64,000 nt of DNA. It comes from Nonomuraea turcica (lineage in GTDB: Bacteria > Actinomycetota > Actinomycetes > Streptosporangiales > Streptosporangiaceae). The stretch lies in assembly GCF_030718205.1 (NCBI RefSeq), contig NZ_JAUZQF010000018.1, positions 186,001 to 250,000 of the forward strand. Reading direction: 5' to 3'. The notes under the pieces were generated by a model that did no database searches, was not told where the DNA came from, and worked only from the letters and a program-made list of their open reading frames with translations. A program made the position numbers and the translations under genes. Of this stretch, positions 26,191 to 33,199 are shown in pieces (the first letter of the stretch is position 1; the number at the start of each line of letters is the position of its first letter).

Positions 26191-26670
26191 ATGAGGTTCG
26201 GTTCACGGATCGGCGTGGACGTCGGCTCCGTACGCGTCGGCGTGGCCCGCAGCGACCCTTCGGGGCTGCTGGCCACGCCGGTCGAGACAGTCAAGCGGGG
26301 CAAGGGCGACCTCGACCGCATCGCCGCGATCGTCGCCGAGCACGACGCGATCGAGGTCGTGGTGGGACTGCCCACCTCGATGTCGGGCCGCGAGGGGCAG
26401 GCGGCCACGCTGGCCCGCCAGTTCGCCGCCGCGCTGGCCGCCCGGCTCGCGCCGACGCCCGTACGGCTGTTCGACGAGCGGCTGACCACGGTTGCCGCCC
26501 AGCAAGGACTGCGGGCCAGCGGCGTGAAGGCCAAGAAACAGCGTGGCGTCGTCGATCAGGCGGCGGCGGTCGTGCTGCTGCAGGATGCGCTCGACTCCGA
26601 GCGCGCCACGGAAAGACCACCAGGCAGGCCCGTCGCACCGCCCCCGGCGGACGACGGACCTGCCCGATGA
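26191..26670 (+). CDS. ruvX: Holliday junction resolvase-like RuvX (YqgF)
   Basis: A 159-residue RNase H-fold protein of the YqgF/RuvX family, linked to 16S rRNA 5'-end maturation in E. coli and called a putative resolvase. The sequence shows RIGVDVGSVRVGVARSD, VVVGLPTSMSGREG, and FDERLTTVAA, the conserved acidic residues of the family. A Pro-rich tail (ERPPGRPVAPPPADDGPAR) extends beyond the domain. ATG 26191 is one base after the alaS stop and the gene overlaps the next small frame by ATGA. Confidence 0.94.
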   Translation: MRFGSRIGVDVGSVRVGVARSDPSGLLATPVETVKRGKGDLDRIAAIVAEHDAIEVVVGLPTSMSGREGQAATLARQFAAALAARLAPTPVRLFDERLTTVAAQQGLRASGVKAKKQRGVVDQAAAVVLLQDALDSERATERPPGRPVAPPPADDGPAR

Positions 26671-26864
26671 GCGGGCGATTCACGGGGCAGGCCTGCGTGG
26701 CGGCGACGGCGGGGGGCCGGTCGGCCGGGCGTGTGAGGAGGGCGTCGAACGCGTCCCCCATGAGCGGGCACGCAGGTGCGGCGCCGATGGCGGGCCTTCC
26801 CAGAACGCGCGGGCGTGTGGTCGCAGGCCGGAGGGGCCAGGCGTTTGGTGGGGTGGTCGCATGA
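26667..26864 (+). CDS. Small frame bridging ruvX and mltG
   Basis: A 65-codon frame from ATG 26667 (overlapping the ruvX stop) to TGA 26862-26864 (overlapping the mltG start ATG 26861). The product is basic, rich in Gly, Ala and Arg, with no recognisable domain. About 83 percent of third positions are G/C, close to real genes here. It may be a genuine coupling peptide or a remnant that keeps ribosomes moving from ruvX to mltG. No homologue is recognised. Confidence 0.4.
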   Translation: MSGRFTGQACVAATAGGRSAGRVRRASNASPMSGHAGAAPMAGLPRTRGRVVAGRRGQAFGGVVA

Positions 26865-28165
26865 GCGGCGACGGCACCGGCGGCCGCGCGCAGAATGACC
26901 CGCGTGAGGAGGAGCAGGGCGACGTCGGCGACGTGATCCCGTTCCAGGCCGACGACGACCCGCCCGAGGAGGCCGGGTCACAGGGTGGCGAGCGGGCCGA
27001 GCCCGAGGGCTCCCGAGACCGCGAGGCCTCCCAGGACCGCGGGGGCTCCCAAGACCGCGAGGACCCCCAGGAGCCCGAGGACCCTCAGGAGGGGGAAGGC
27101 GCCGAGGCGGACGTCCGGCTGACGGCGCCCCGCAAGCAGGCCATGCGCACGGTCGCCCTGGTCTCGGCCGGCCTGATCGCGGCCCTGGTGGCACTGGGGA
27201 TAGGGGCGTTCGCGGTGCTCAAGCCGTACCTCAGCCCCGACGACTTCGAAGGCCCCGGCAGCGGTGCGGTGACCGTGCGGATCACACCCGGCTCCAGCGC
27301 GGAGGCCATCGGCTCGGCGCTCGCCGAGGCCGGGGTCGTGGCGAGCACGCAGTCGTTCGTCCGCGCGACGGAGGATCGCGCGGTGGCCGACCGGCTGCGG
27401 CCCGGGCACTACCGCCTGCGCAAGGGCATGGCCGCGGGCGCCGCGCTCGACCTGCTGCTCAGCCCCGCGTCCAGGGTGGTGCGGCGGGTCACTGTGCCCG
27501 AGGGCATGCGGGTGAGCGAGGTGCTGCCCCGCCTCGCCCGCCAGGCCGGGCTGCCGCTCAAGGACCTGCAGAGCGTGGACAAGGCCCTGGTCGGACTGCC
27601 CAAGTACGCGCCCGGGCTCGAAGGGTTCCTCTTTCCCGCCACGTACGAGATCGAGCCGGGGGACACGGCCGTGGACGTGCTCGCCGCGATGGTCGAGCGC
27701 TTCGGCGTCGCGGCCAAGAAAGTGCGGCTGGCCGAGCAGGCGGCGCGCGTGAAGCTGACGCCCCTGGAGGCCGTCACGGTGGCCAGCCTGATTCAGGCGG
27801 AGGGCGGCACCGACGAGGACTATCCCAAGATCTCCCGAGTGATCTACAACCGGCTCGCGAAGGGCACACCGCTCGAGATTGACAGCACCGTCCTGTACGC
27901 GCAGAACCGGCGAACACTGAGAGTAACGGAGCGCGACACCAAGGTGGACTCCCCCTACAACACCTACCGGCGCAAAGGACTGCCGCCAGGGCCCATCGCC
28001 AATCCCGGGGAGAAGGCGCTGATGGCGGCCTTGCACCCGGCCAAGGGCGATTGGCACTGGTTTGTAACGACGGATCCGGCGCATAGAATCACCAAATTCA
28101 CCAACAAAGAGAGCGAGTTCGTGAGATACCGGGAAGAGTTGAACAAGAACCTCGGGGCGAGCTGA
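26861..28165 (+). CDS. Endolytic transglycosylase MltG-like, first copy
   Basis: A 434-residue YceG-family protein that would cleave nascent glycan strands at the membrane. An acidic, repetitive cytoplasmic region (repeats like DREASQDRGGSQDRED) runs to about residue 85, then one helix (ALVSAGLIAALVALGIGAFAVL), a LysM-like segment, and the catalytic domain with ASLIQAEGG, whose Glu matches the MltG catalytic residue, then RVIYNRLAKGTPLEIDSTV. It is coupled to the small frame before it. A second copy lies directly downstream. Confidence 0.9.
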   Translation: MSGDGTGGRAQNDPREEEQGDVGDVIPFQADDDPPEEAGSQGGERAEPEGSRDREASQDRGGSQDREDPQEPEDPQEGEGAEADVRLTAPRKQAMRTVALVSAGLIAALVALGIGAFAVLKPYLSPDDFEGPGSGAVTVRITPGSSAEAIGSALAEAGVVASTQSFVRATEDRAVADRLRPGHYRLRKGMAAGAALDLLLSPASRVVRRVTVPEGMRVSEVLPRLARQAGLPLKDLQSVDKALVGLPKYAPGLEGFLFPATYEIEPGDTAVDVLAAMVERFGVAAKKVRLAEQAARVKLTPLEAVTVASLIQAEGGTDEDYPKISRVIYNRLAKGTPLEIDSTVLYAQNRRTLRVTERDTKVDSPYNTYRRKGLPPGPIANPGEKALMAALHPAKGDWHWFVTTDPAHRITKFTNKESEFVRYREELNKNLGAS

Positions 28166-28380
28166 TGGCCGACGGGACCCCCTCCGTCCCCACGCAAAAG
28201 CTTCAACGCGGGGCATGCGTCCTCTTTCCGTCCCCTAGCATGGCTACCCAGAGTGATCTCCGCCGGTCATGGCAGCATGTCCGGCGGCTCCCCCAGTTCC
28301 ACTCGGTAACCCCTGCCGGTTGGGCCCTTCCGCTTGACGCCTGGCCGGCAGTACCGGGAGATTGGCCAGCGAACCTATGA
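28165..28380 (+). CDS. Small frame between the two mltG copies (doubtful)
   Basis: A 71-codon frame begins at ATG 28165 overlapping the mltG-1 stop (TGATG) and ends at TGA 28378-28380 overlapping ATG 28377 of mltG-2. The predicted product (MADGTPSVPTQKLQRGACVL at its start) is Pro/Trp/Leu-rich with no domain. Codon use is poor: many third-position A/T codons (CAA, CTT, GAT, CCT). It could equally be an untranslated spacer carrying a promoter for the second copy. Confidence 0.25.
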   Translation: MADGTPSVPTQKLQRGACVLFPSPSMATQSDLRRSWQHVRRLPQFHSVTPAGWALPLDAWPAVPGDWPANL

Positions 28381-29543
28381 ACGATCTCGATCTGAACACG
28401 CTGCTCGGCGCCGAGGACGACGAAGGTCAGACCAGGCGCCGCACCCGAGGCTCCGGCAAACGTGGCAACGGCCGCAGACGGCGCAGGCGCCGCAACCGGG
28501 GCCGATTCATAGCGCCTCTGCTCGCCTTCGTCGTGCTGGCGGGCATCATCGGCGGCGGCGGATACTACGGCTACCTCTGGCTCAGCGACGCCCTCGTCCC
28601 AGACGACTACACCGGTCAGGGCACCGGCGAGGTCGTCATTGAGATCAAGGACGGGCAGAGCGCCTCGGAGGTGGCCGAGGAGCTGGAGCGGCAGGGGGTC
28701 GTAAAAAGCGCCAGGGCGTTCACCAACGCGATCGCCAACGCCGGCAAGAGCGCCTCGCTGCAGCCGGGCTCGTACAAGCTGCGCAAGGAGATGTCGGCGG
28801 CCAGCGCCGTAACGATGCTCGTTCCGGAGAACCGGCTGCTCGCCAAGGTGACAATCCCTGAAGGCAAGCGCCTGTCGGACACGCTGTCCATCCTCGCGAA
28901 GGCGACCGGCAAACCGGTCAAGGAGTTCACCGCCGCGGCCGAGGAGGCCGGCGAACTGGACCTGCCGTCCTATGCCAAGGGCAAGCTGGAAGGGTACGCC
29001 TTCCCGGCCACGTACGAGTTCCAGCCCAAGACCACCCCGGCGCAGATGCTGGCAACGATGGTCGACCGGTTCAAGCAGACCGCCAAGAACGTGGACCTTG
29101 AGGGCGACGCCAAGGCCCTCGGGTACAAGCCGCACGAGATCATCATCATCGCCAGCATCATCCAGGCCGAAGCCGGACGCGCTGAGGACATGCCGAAGAT
29201 CGCCCGCGTCGTCTACAACCGGCTGGCGCACAAGCCGCCGATGCCGCTGTCGATGGACAGCACGGTGATGTACGCGCTCGGCAAGTACCGCACCTACGCC
29301 ACCCACGCGGAGCTGCAGACCAAGTCGCGCTACAACACCTACAAGCACCAGGGCCTGCCGCCCGGCCCGATCGCGAATCCTGGCGACCACGCCATCGAGG
29401 CCGCGCTCAACCCGGCCAAGGGACCCTGGCTGTTCTTCGTGGCCACCGACCCCAAGAGTGACGTCACAGAGTTCGCCACCACCGAGGCCGAGCGCGCGGC
29501 GCTGGTGGCCAAGTGCACCAGCAACGGCGGCTGCGGCGGCTGA
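28377..29543 (+). CDS. mltG: Endolytic transglycosylase MltG, second copy
   Basis: A 388-residue YceG-family protein. A short basic cytoplasmic stretch (about residues 15-45, Arg-rich) precedes one helix (FIAPLLAFVVLAGIIGGGGY). The external part has the LysM-like region and the lytic domain: IIIIASIIQAEAGRAEDMPK with the catalytic Glu, RVVYNRLAHKPPMPLSMDST, and YNTYKHQGLPPGPIANPG. It is closer to the usual actinobacterial MltG found before aroE than the first copy. ATG 28377 lacks a clear ribosome site; TTG 28362 is an alternative. It ends with a Cys-Gly-rich tail (CTSNGGCGG). Confidence 0.92.
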   Translation: MNDLDLNTLLGAEDDEGQTRRRTRGSGKRGNGRRRRRRRNRGRFIAPLLAFVVLAGIIGGGGYYGYLWLSDALVPDDYTGQGTGEVVIEIKDGQSASEVAEELERQGVVKSARAFTNAIANAGKSASLQPGSYKLRKEMSAASAVTMLVPENRLLAKVTIPEGKRLSDTLSILAKATGKPVKEFTAAAEEAGELDLPSYAKGKLEGYAFPATYEFQPKTTPAQMLATMVDRFKQTAKNVDLEGDAKALGYKPHEIIIIASIIQAEAGRAEDMPKIARVVYNRLAHKPPMPLSMDSTVMYALGKYRTYATHAELQTKSRYNTYKHQGLPPGPIANPGDHAIEAALNPAKGPWLFFVATDPKSDVTEFATTEAERAALVAKCTSNGGCGG

Positions 29544-29560
29544 CCCTCCCGGCCGGGAAG

Positions 29561-29601
29561 CGCCGTCCGCCCGGGGTGTGCAGCGTGCCGGGCGGACGGC
29601 G
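29561..29601 (+). terminator. Hairpin terminator after mltG-2
   Basis: A perfect 14-base stem, CGCCGTCCGCCCGG (29561-29574) with CCGGGCGGACGGCG (29588-29601), encloses a 13-base loop 17 bases after the stop. It precedes aroE by 31 bases, so aroE may have its own start or depend on read-through. Confidence 0.75.
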
Positions 29602-29632
29602 ATAGGGTCTTCCTGTGTCGGAAGGAGTGGGA

Positions 29633-30490
29633 ATGCGGGCGGCGGTGCTGGGATCACCCATCGGGCATTCGCTCTCGCCCTACCTGCACAGGGCCGCCTA
29701 CCAGGCGATGGACCTCGACGGGTGGAGCTACGAGGCGTTCGAGTGCGATGAGGCGCGCCTGCCGGGGCTGCTGGACGAGCTCGTGCCGATGCGCGGGCAG
29801 GCGCCGCAGGACGCTGACGCCTGGGCAGGGCTGTCGCTGACCATGCCGCTCAAGCGGGCCGTGCTGCCGCTGCTCGACTCCGTCTCAGAACTGGCCGTGG
29901 AGGTCGGCGGCGCCAACACGGTGGTGTTCCGCGACGGACTGCGGCACGGCGACAACACCGACGTCTACGGCATCGAGCAGGCGCTGGCCGAGGCCGGCGT
30001 GCCCGCGCCGCGGTCGGCCACGGTGCTGGGCGGAGGAGCCACCGCGGCCTCCACGCTCGCGGCCCTGCGCAACCTCGGACTGTTCTCGACGACCCTGCTG
30101 GTACGCGACCCGGCGCGGGCGGGCGAGACGGTGGAGGTGGCGGAGCGGCTCGGCGTGGCGCTGGCGGTGGAGACGTTCGACAAGCTCGACGCGCTCACCG
30201 GGGTGGACCTGGTGGTGTCCACGCTGCCGAGCGGCGCCGCCGACGCTTTCGCCGACCGGCTGGCCCGGGTCCCCGCGCTCTTCGACGTCGTGTACTCACC
30301 CTGGCCGACCAGGGCGGCGGCGGCCGTGCAGGCAGCGGGCGGCACGGTGGTCGGCGGGTTCGCGATGCTGCTGCACCAGGCGGCGCGGCAGGTGGAGCTG
30401 ATGACCGGCCGGACGGATGTGCCGGTGGAGGCGATGCGTACGGCCGGTGAAGCGGAGATCCTCAGGCGGTCGGCCAGTCGAACGGGTTGA
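29633..30490 (+). CDS. aroE: Shikimate dehydrogenase
   Basis: A 285-residue shikimate pathway enzyme reducing 3-dehydroshikimate with NADPH. Substrate motif VLGSPIGHSLSPYLHRAAY, catalytic Lys in LSLTMPLKRAVL, GGANTVV, and Asp in HGDNTDVYG are all present. The nucleotide-binding glycine loop is VLGGGATAAST, and GFAMLLHQAARQVELMTG is the typical C-terminal motif. ATG 29633 has AAGGAG 5 bases upstream; GTG 29615 is an alternative. The 3' end overlaps a VapC remnant on the opposite strand. Confidence 0.95.
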   Translation: MRAAVLGSPIGHSLSPYLHRAAYQAMDLDGWSYEAFECDEARLPGLLDELVPMRGQAPQDADAWAGLSLTMPLKRAVLPLLDSVSELAVEVGGANTVVFRDGLRHGDNTDVYGIEQALAEAGVPAPRSATVLGGGATAASTLAALRNLGLFSTTLLVRDPARAGETVEVAERLGVALAVETFDKLDALTGVDLVVSTLPSGAADAFADRLARVPALFDVVYSPWPTRAAAAVQAAGGTVVGGFAMLLHQAARQVELMTGRTDVPVEAMRTAGEAEILRRSASRTG

Positions 30491-30623
30491 TCGTTTCCAC
30501 GTCGAACCCGGCGAAGTGCTTCACGTTGCGGGTCACAAGGGTGCAATCATGCGCGCGGGCGGTAGCGGCGATGAGGCCGTCGACGCCGCAGGTGCCATCT
30601 GGTCGCTCCGGGCTGATCTGCCG
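30462..30623 (-). pseudogene. Remnant of a VapC-type PIN-domain toxin gene
   Basis: Read on the minus strand, this stretch encodes VDGLIAATARAHDCTLVTRN followed by VKHFAGFDVETINPFDWP and a stop at 30462-30464, the C-terminal end of a VapC ribonuclease, including the third conserved Asp and the TRN motif. The frame is closed upstream by a TGA at 30624-30626, and no N-terminal half or VapB antitoxin is present. It overlaps the end of aroE by 29 bases. It is a truncated, presumably inactive fragment. Confidence 0.75.
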
Positions 30624-30693
30624 TCATCTGACCCCGCTCTGACTATCCCCCCGACAGAACTTTACAGCGCTGTGCCCGGTCCGGCGGGAAGAG

Positions 30694-30723
30694 TTCGAGG
30701 GTGCTGCGTGGTTGTGGTAATGT
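30694..30723 (+). promoter_or_regulatory. Likely promoter of the infC-rpmI-rplT operon
   Basis: An extended -10 element TGGTAATGT (hexamer TAATGT at 30718-30723) lies 18 bases after TTCGAG (30694-30699). Transcription would begin near 30730 and leave a leader of about 230 bases before infC. The call rests on the motif and its place only. Confidence 0.5.
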
Positions 30724-30729
30724 AGCTCT

Positions 30730-30963
30730 CTGATCGGTCCGGCATGCACTGCTGGACGCGCAAGCGGAGGTCTCCCTCCCACCCGAGTCGCCGAAAGGTG
30801 TCCGGGTCCAGGATCACGCCGGACTACTCCGGGGAGCTCGAGGCCACGAAAGCCACAGAGCTCAGTGGCCCCGCATGCGCGACGTGCGGGGCTTTTCGCG
30901 TCAAGAAGCGCGGAAGGCCCTCGGCACGACGAGCACGTAGGGATCGCAAACCTAGGAGGCCCC
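30730..30963 (+). promoter_or_regulatory. infC leader with alternative hairpins
   Basis: The leader contains a CCGGA/TCCGG hairpin (30819-30832), a GAGCTC repeat (30834-30839 and 30858-30863) able to pair, and GGCCAC (30842-30847) complementary to GTGGCC (30865-30870). The last element overlaps the 5' arm of the terminator that follows, so the two structures exclude each other. This is the layout of a transcription attenuator, probably sensing translation factors or ribosomal proteins. The folds are read by eye. The rest of the gap from 30624 to 30693 shows nothing recognisable. Confidence 0.5.
30868..30897 (+). terminator. Intrinsic terminator inside the infC leader
   Basis: GCCCCGCA (30868-30875) pairs with TGCGGGGC (30885-30892) around a 9-base loop, followed directly by TTTT. 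It lies about 70 bases before the infC start and within its leader, so it likely acts as an attenuator rather than ending the distant aroE transcript. Confidence 0.8.
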
Positions 30964-31551
30964 ATCAGCACTGAGCCCCGCATCAACGAGCGTATCCGAG
31001 TTCCCGAGGTTCGCCTCGTGGGCCCGAACGGCGAGCAGGTAGGCATCGTCTCGATTCACGACGCCCTGAAGCTCGCCCAGGAAGCCGACCTTGACCTCGT
31101 CGAGGTCGCGGCCACGGCTCGACCGCCCGTGTGCAAGCTCATGGACTACGGCAAGTTCAAGTACGAGTCCGCGATGAAGGCGCGCGAGGCGCGCAAGAAT
31201 CAGGCGCACACGATCATCAAGGAGATCAAGCTCCGGCCGAAGATCGACCCGCACGACTACGAGACCAAGAAGGGTCACGTGGTGCGGTTCCTCAAGGCGG
31301 GAGACAAGGTCAAAGTCACGATCATGTTCCGCGGACGCGAGCAGTCCCGGCCGGAGCTGGGCTTCCGGCTGCTGCAGCGGCTCGCGGACGACGTCCAGGA
31401 GCTCGGCTTCGTGGAATCCCACGCCAAGCAGGACGGCCGTAACATGATCATGGTGATCGGTCCGCACAAGAAGAAGGCCGAGGCCAAGGCCGAAAAGGCC
31501 GCAGCCAGGGCACAGCGTGGCAGCGAGGACACTTCCGTACAGGAAGGATGA
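30964..31551 (+). CDS. infC: Translation initiation factor IF-3
   Basis: A 195-residue IF-3 that binds the 30S subunit and proofreads start codons. The N-domain starts STEPRINERIRVPEVRLVG; the linker and C-domain include RPPVCKLMDYGKFKYE, KIDPHDYETKKGHVVRFL and HAKQDGRNMIMV. No ATG, GTG or TTG lies at the conserved start; the codon at 30964-30966 is ATC, 4 bases after TAGGAGG. Rare start codons are known for infC in other bacteria and allow IF-3 to limit its own synthesis. An extension upstream would run into the terminator hairpin. Confidence 0.93.
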   Translation: MSTEPRINERIRVPEVRLVGPNGEQVGIVSIHDALKLAQEADLDLVEVAATARPPVCKLMDYGKFKYESAMKAREARKNQAHTIIKEIKLRPKIDPHDYETKKGHVVRFLKAGDKVKVTIMFRGREQSRPELGFRLLQRLADDVQELGFVESHAKQDGRNMIMVIGPHKKKAEAKAEKAAARAQRGSEDTSVQEG

Positions 31552-31677
31552 CCCGCGGTTGGGGTTAGCCTTACAAAGCACCCCGATTCAGCCACCGGGA
31601 CGACGAAAGACGCCGCGACCGGGTCGGCCAGCACCGGCCCGGCCACCGGCACGACCGAAACGAGGAGAGACGGCGAC

Positions 31678-31872
31678 ATGCCGAAGATGAAGACGCACAG
31701 TGGTGCGAAGAAGCGGTTCCGGCTCACCGGCACCGGCAAGATCAAGCGTCGCCGTGCCAATCGCGCCCACTACAACGAGTGGAAGTCGTCCACGCTGACG
31801 CGCCGTCTCAAGAATGAAGTCGTCCTTTCCGACGCCGATTCCAAGAAGATCAAGAAGCTGCTCGCCAAGTAG
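31678..31872 (+). CDS. rpmI: 50S ribosomal protein L35
   Basis: A 64-residue basic protein, MPKMKTHSGAKKRFRLTGTG at its start, the family signature. It lies between infC and rplT as in most bacteria, after a 126-base gap with no hairpin terminator. ATG 31678 follows ACGAGGAGAGACGG with a suitable ribosome site. Confidence 0.98.
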   Translation: MPKMKTHSGAKKRFRLTGTGKIKRRRANRAHYNEWKSSTLTRRLKNEVVLSDADSKKIKKLLAK

Positions 31873-31899
31873 CGCGAACTTTCCCCGGGGAGAAGAAAC

Positions 31900-32283
31900 A
31901 TGGCACGCGTGAAGCGGGCGCTCAACGCCAAGAAGAAGCGCAAGGTCGTCCTCGAACGGGCCACCGGTTACCGTGGCCAGCGGTCACGTCTTTACCGCAA
32001 GGCCAAGGAGCAGATGCTCCACTCGATGACGTACGCCTACCGGGACCGTAAGGACCGCAAGGGCGCGTTCCGCCGTCTGTGGATCCAGCGGATCAATGCC
32101 GCGGCCCGCCAGAACGGCATGACGTACAACCGTCTGATCCAGGGCCTGCGCCTGGCCAACATCGAGGTCGACCGCAAGATCCTCGCCGATCTCGCGGTGA
32201 ACGACATTCAGACCTTCGCCACGCTCGTCGAGGCCGCCAAGAAGGCGCTGCCGGCGAACGTGAACGCTCCGGCCGCGAGCTGA
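31900..32283 (+). CDS. rplT: 50S ribosomal protein L20
   Basis: A 127-residue L20, an early assembly protein that binds 23S rRNA. The sequence shows MARVKRALNAKKKRKVVLER, GYRGQRSRLYRKAKEQ and the C-terminal SYNRLI-like TYNRLIQGLRLANIEVDRK. ATG 31900 is preceded by GGGGAGAAG. It ends the infC-rpmI-rplT transcript at a strong terminator. Confidence 0.98.
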   Translation: MARVKRALNAKKKRKVVLERATGYRGQRSRLYRKAKEQMLHSMTYAYRDRKDRKGAFRRLWIQRINAAARQNGMTYNRLIQGLRLANIEVDRKILADLAVNDIQTFATLVEAAKKALPANVNAPAAS

Positions 32284-32294
32284 AGCACCACAGA

Positions 32295-32323
32295 GGGGCC
32301 CACCGGCTGACGGTGGGCCCTTT
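32295..32323 (+). terminator. Terminator after rplT
   Basis: GGGCCCACCG (32296-32305) and CGGTGGGCCC (32311-32320) form a perfect 10-base stem with a 5-base loop, followed by TTT. It starts 12 bases after the rplT stop. Confidence 0.88.
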
Positions 32324-32345
32324 GCCGTATCCACAGGGGGAGAGC

Positions 32346-33149
32346 ATGGCCGGGTCCGAGCTGACCAACGTGAAGTCGCCGCGGGTCAAGGCCGCCCGGC
32401 GCCTCACCAAGCGGGCCTTCCGGGAGCAGGACCGCAGGTTCCTGGCCGAGGGCCCGCAGGCGGTACGCGAGGCGCTGCGGCTCGACGGCGTCACCCTGGA
32501 GCTGTTCAGCACCGCCGAGGCCGAGCTGCGCCACCCCGAGCTGATCACCGAGGCGACGCTCAAGGGCGTGACCGTGCACCGGGCCAGCGGCGAGGTGATG
32601 GCCGAGCTGTCACAGACGGTGACCCCGCAGGGGCTGCTGGCGGTCTGCACGCTCGTGCACGTCCCCTTGGACGAGGCGCTGGAGGAGCCGCCGCGCCTGG
32701 TGGCGGTGCTCGCGCACGTCCGTGACCCGGGCAATGCCGGCACTGTGATGCGGGTGGCCGACGCGGCCGGCGCGGACGCGGTGGTGTTCACCGATGCCTC
32801 CGTCGATCCGTACAACGGCAAGTGTGTGCGCGCCAGCGCCGGCAGCATTTTTCATCTGCCGGTCGTCATCGGTGCACCGGTCAGTGCCACTGTGCGTCAA
32901 CTGAAGGAGCGAGGCTTGCGCGTGCTGGCGGCAGACGGCGCGGGCAAGCACACGCTCGACGACGTCGACCTGTCGGGCCCCACCGCGTGGATCTTCGGCA
33001 ACGAGGCCTGGGGACTGCCGGAGGAGATACTGGCCGAAGCGGATGATGTGGTCAGAGTGCCCATCTACGGACAGGCTGAAAGTCTCAACCTGGCCACCGC
33101 GGCGGCGGTATGCCTTTACTCCTCCGCTAGGGCTCAGCGAGTGTCCTAG
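32346..33149 (+). CDS. TrmH/SpoU-family RNA 2'-O-methyltransferase
   Basis: A 267-residue SPOUT methyltransferase that would add a methyl group to a ribose of rRNA or tRNA. An N-terminal substrate-binding domain (VKSPRVKAARRLTKRAFREQ, FLAEGPQAVREAL) precedes the knotted catalytic domain with motif 1 in VRDPGNAGTVMRVADAAGAD, motif 2 AWIFGNEAWGLPEE and motif 3 ESLNLATAAAV. The place between rplT and pheS is conserved in actinobacteria. ATG 32346 has GGGGGAG just upstream. The exact nucleotide modified is unknown; TsnR- and RlmB-type members look alike. Confidence 0.92.
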   Translation: MAGSELTNVKSPRVKAARRLTKRAFREQDRRFLAEGPQAVREALRLDGVTLELFSTAEAELRHPELITEATLKGVTVHRASGEVMAELSQTVTPQGLLAVCTLVHVPLDEALEEPPRLVAVLAHVRDPGNAGTVMRVADAAGADAVVFTDASVDPYNGKCVRASAGSIFHLPVVIGAPVSATVRQLKERGLRVLAADGAGKHTLDDVDLSGPTAWIFGNEAWGLPEEILAEADDVVRVPIYGQAESLNLATAAAVCLYSSARAQRVS

Positions 33150-33199
33150 GCGGCCGGAAACCCGCTATTGTCGGCGTTGTAGGCGGAGGAGGCGAGGTC

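Noticed and set aside
23685..26534. A 949-codon minus-strand frame over alaS
   Set aside because: It is antisense to alaS with no domain of its own; GC-rich shadow.
30660..30725. TTCGAGGG-containing stretch that resembles a tRNA T-arm
   Set aside because: No pairing T stem, acceptor stem or anticodon arm could be built around it.
30744..30974. A 76-codon frame in the infC leader
   Set aside because: It runs through the terminator hairpin, is Arg-rich without a domain, and has no ribosome site; not supported as a leader peptide.
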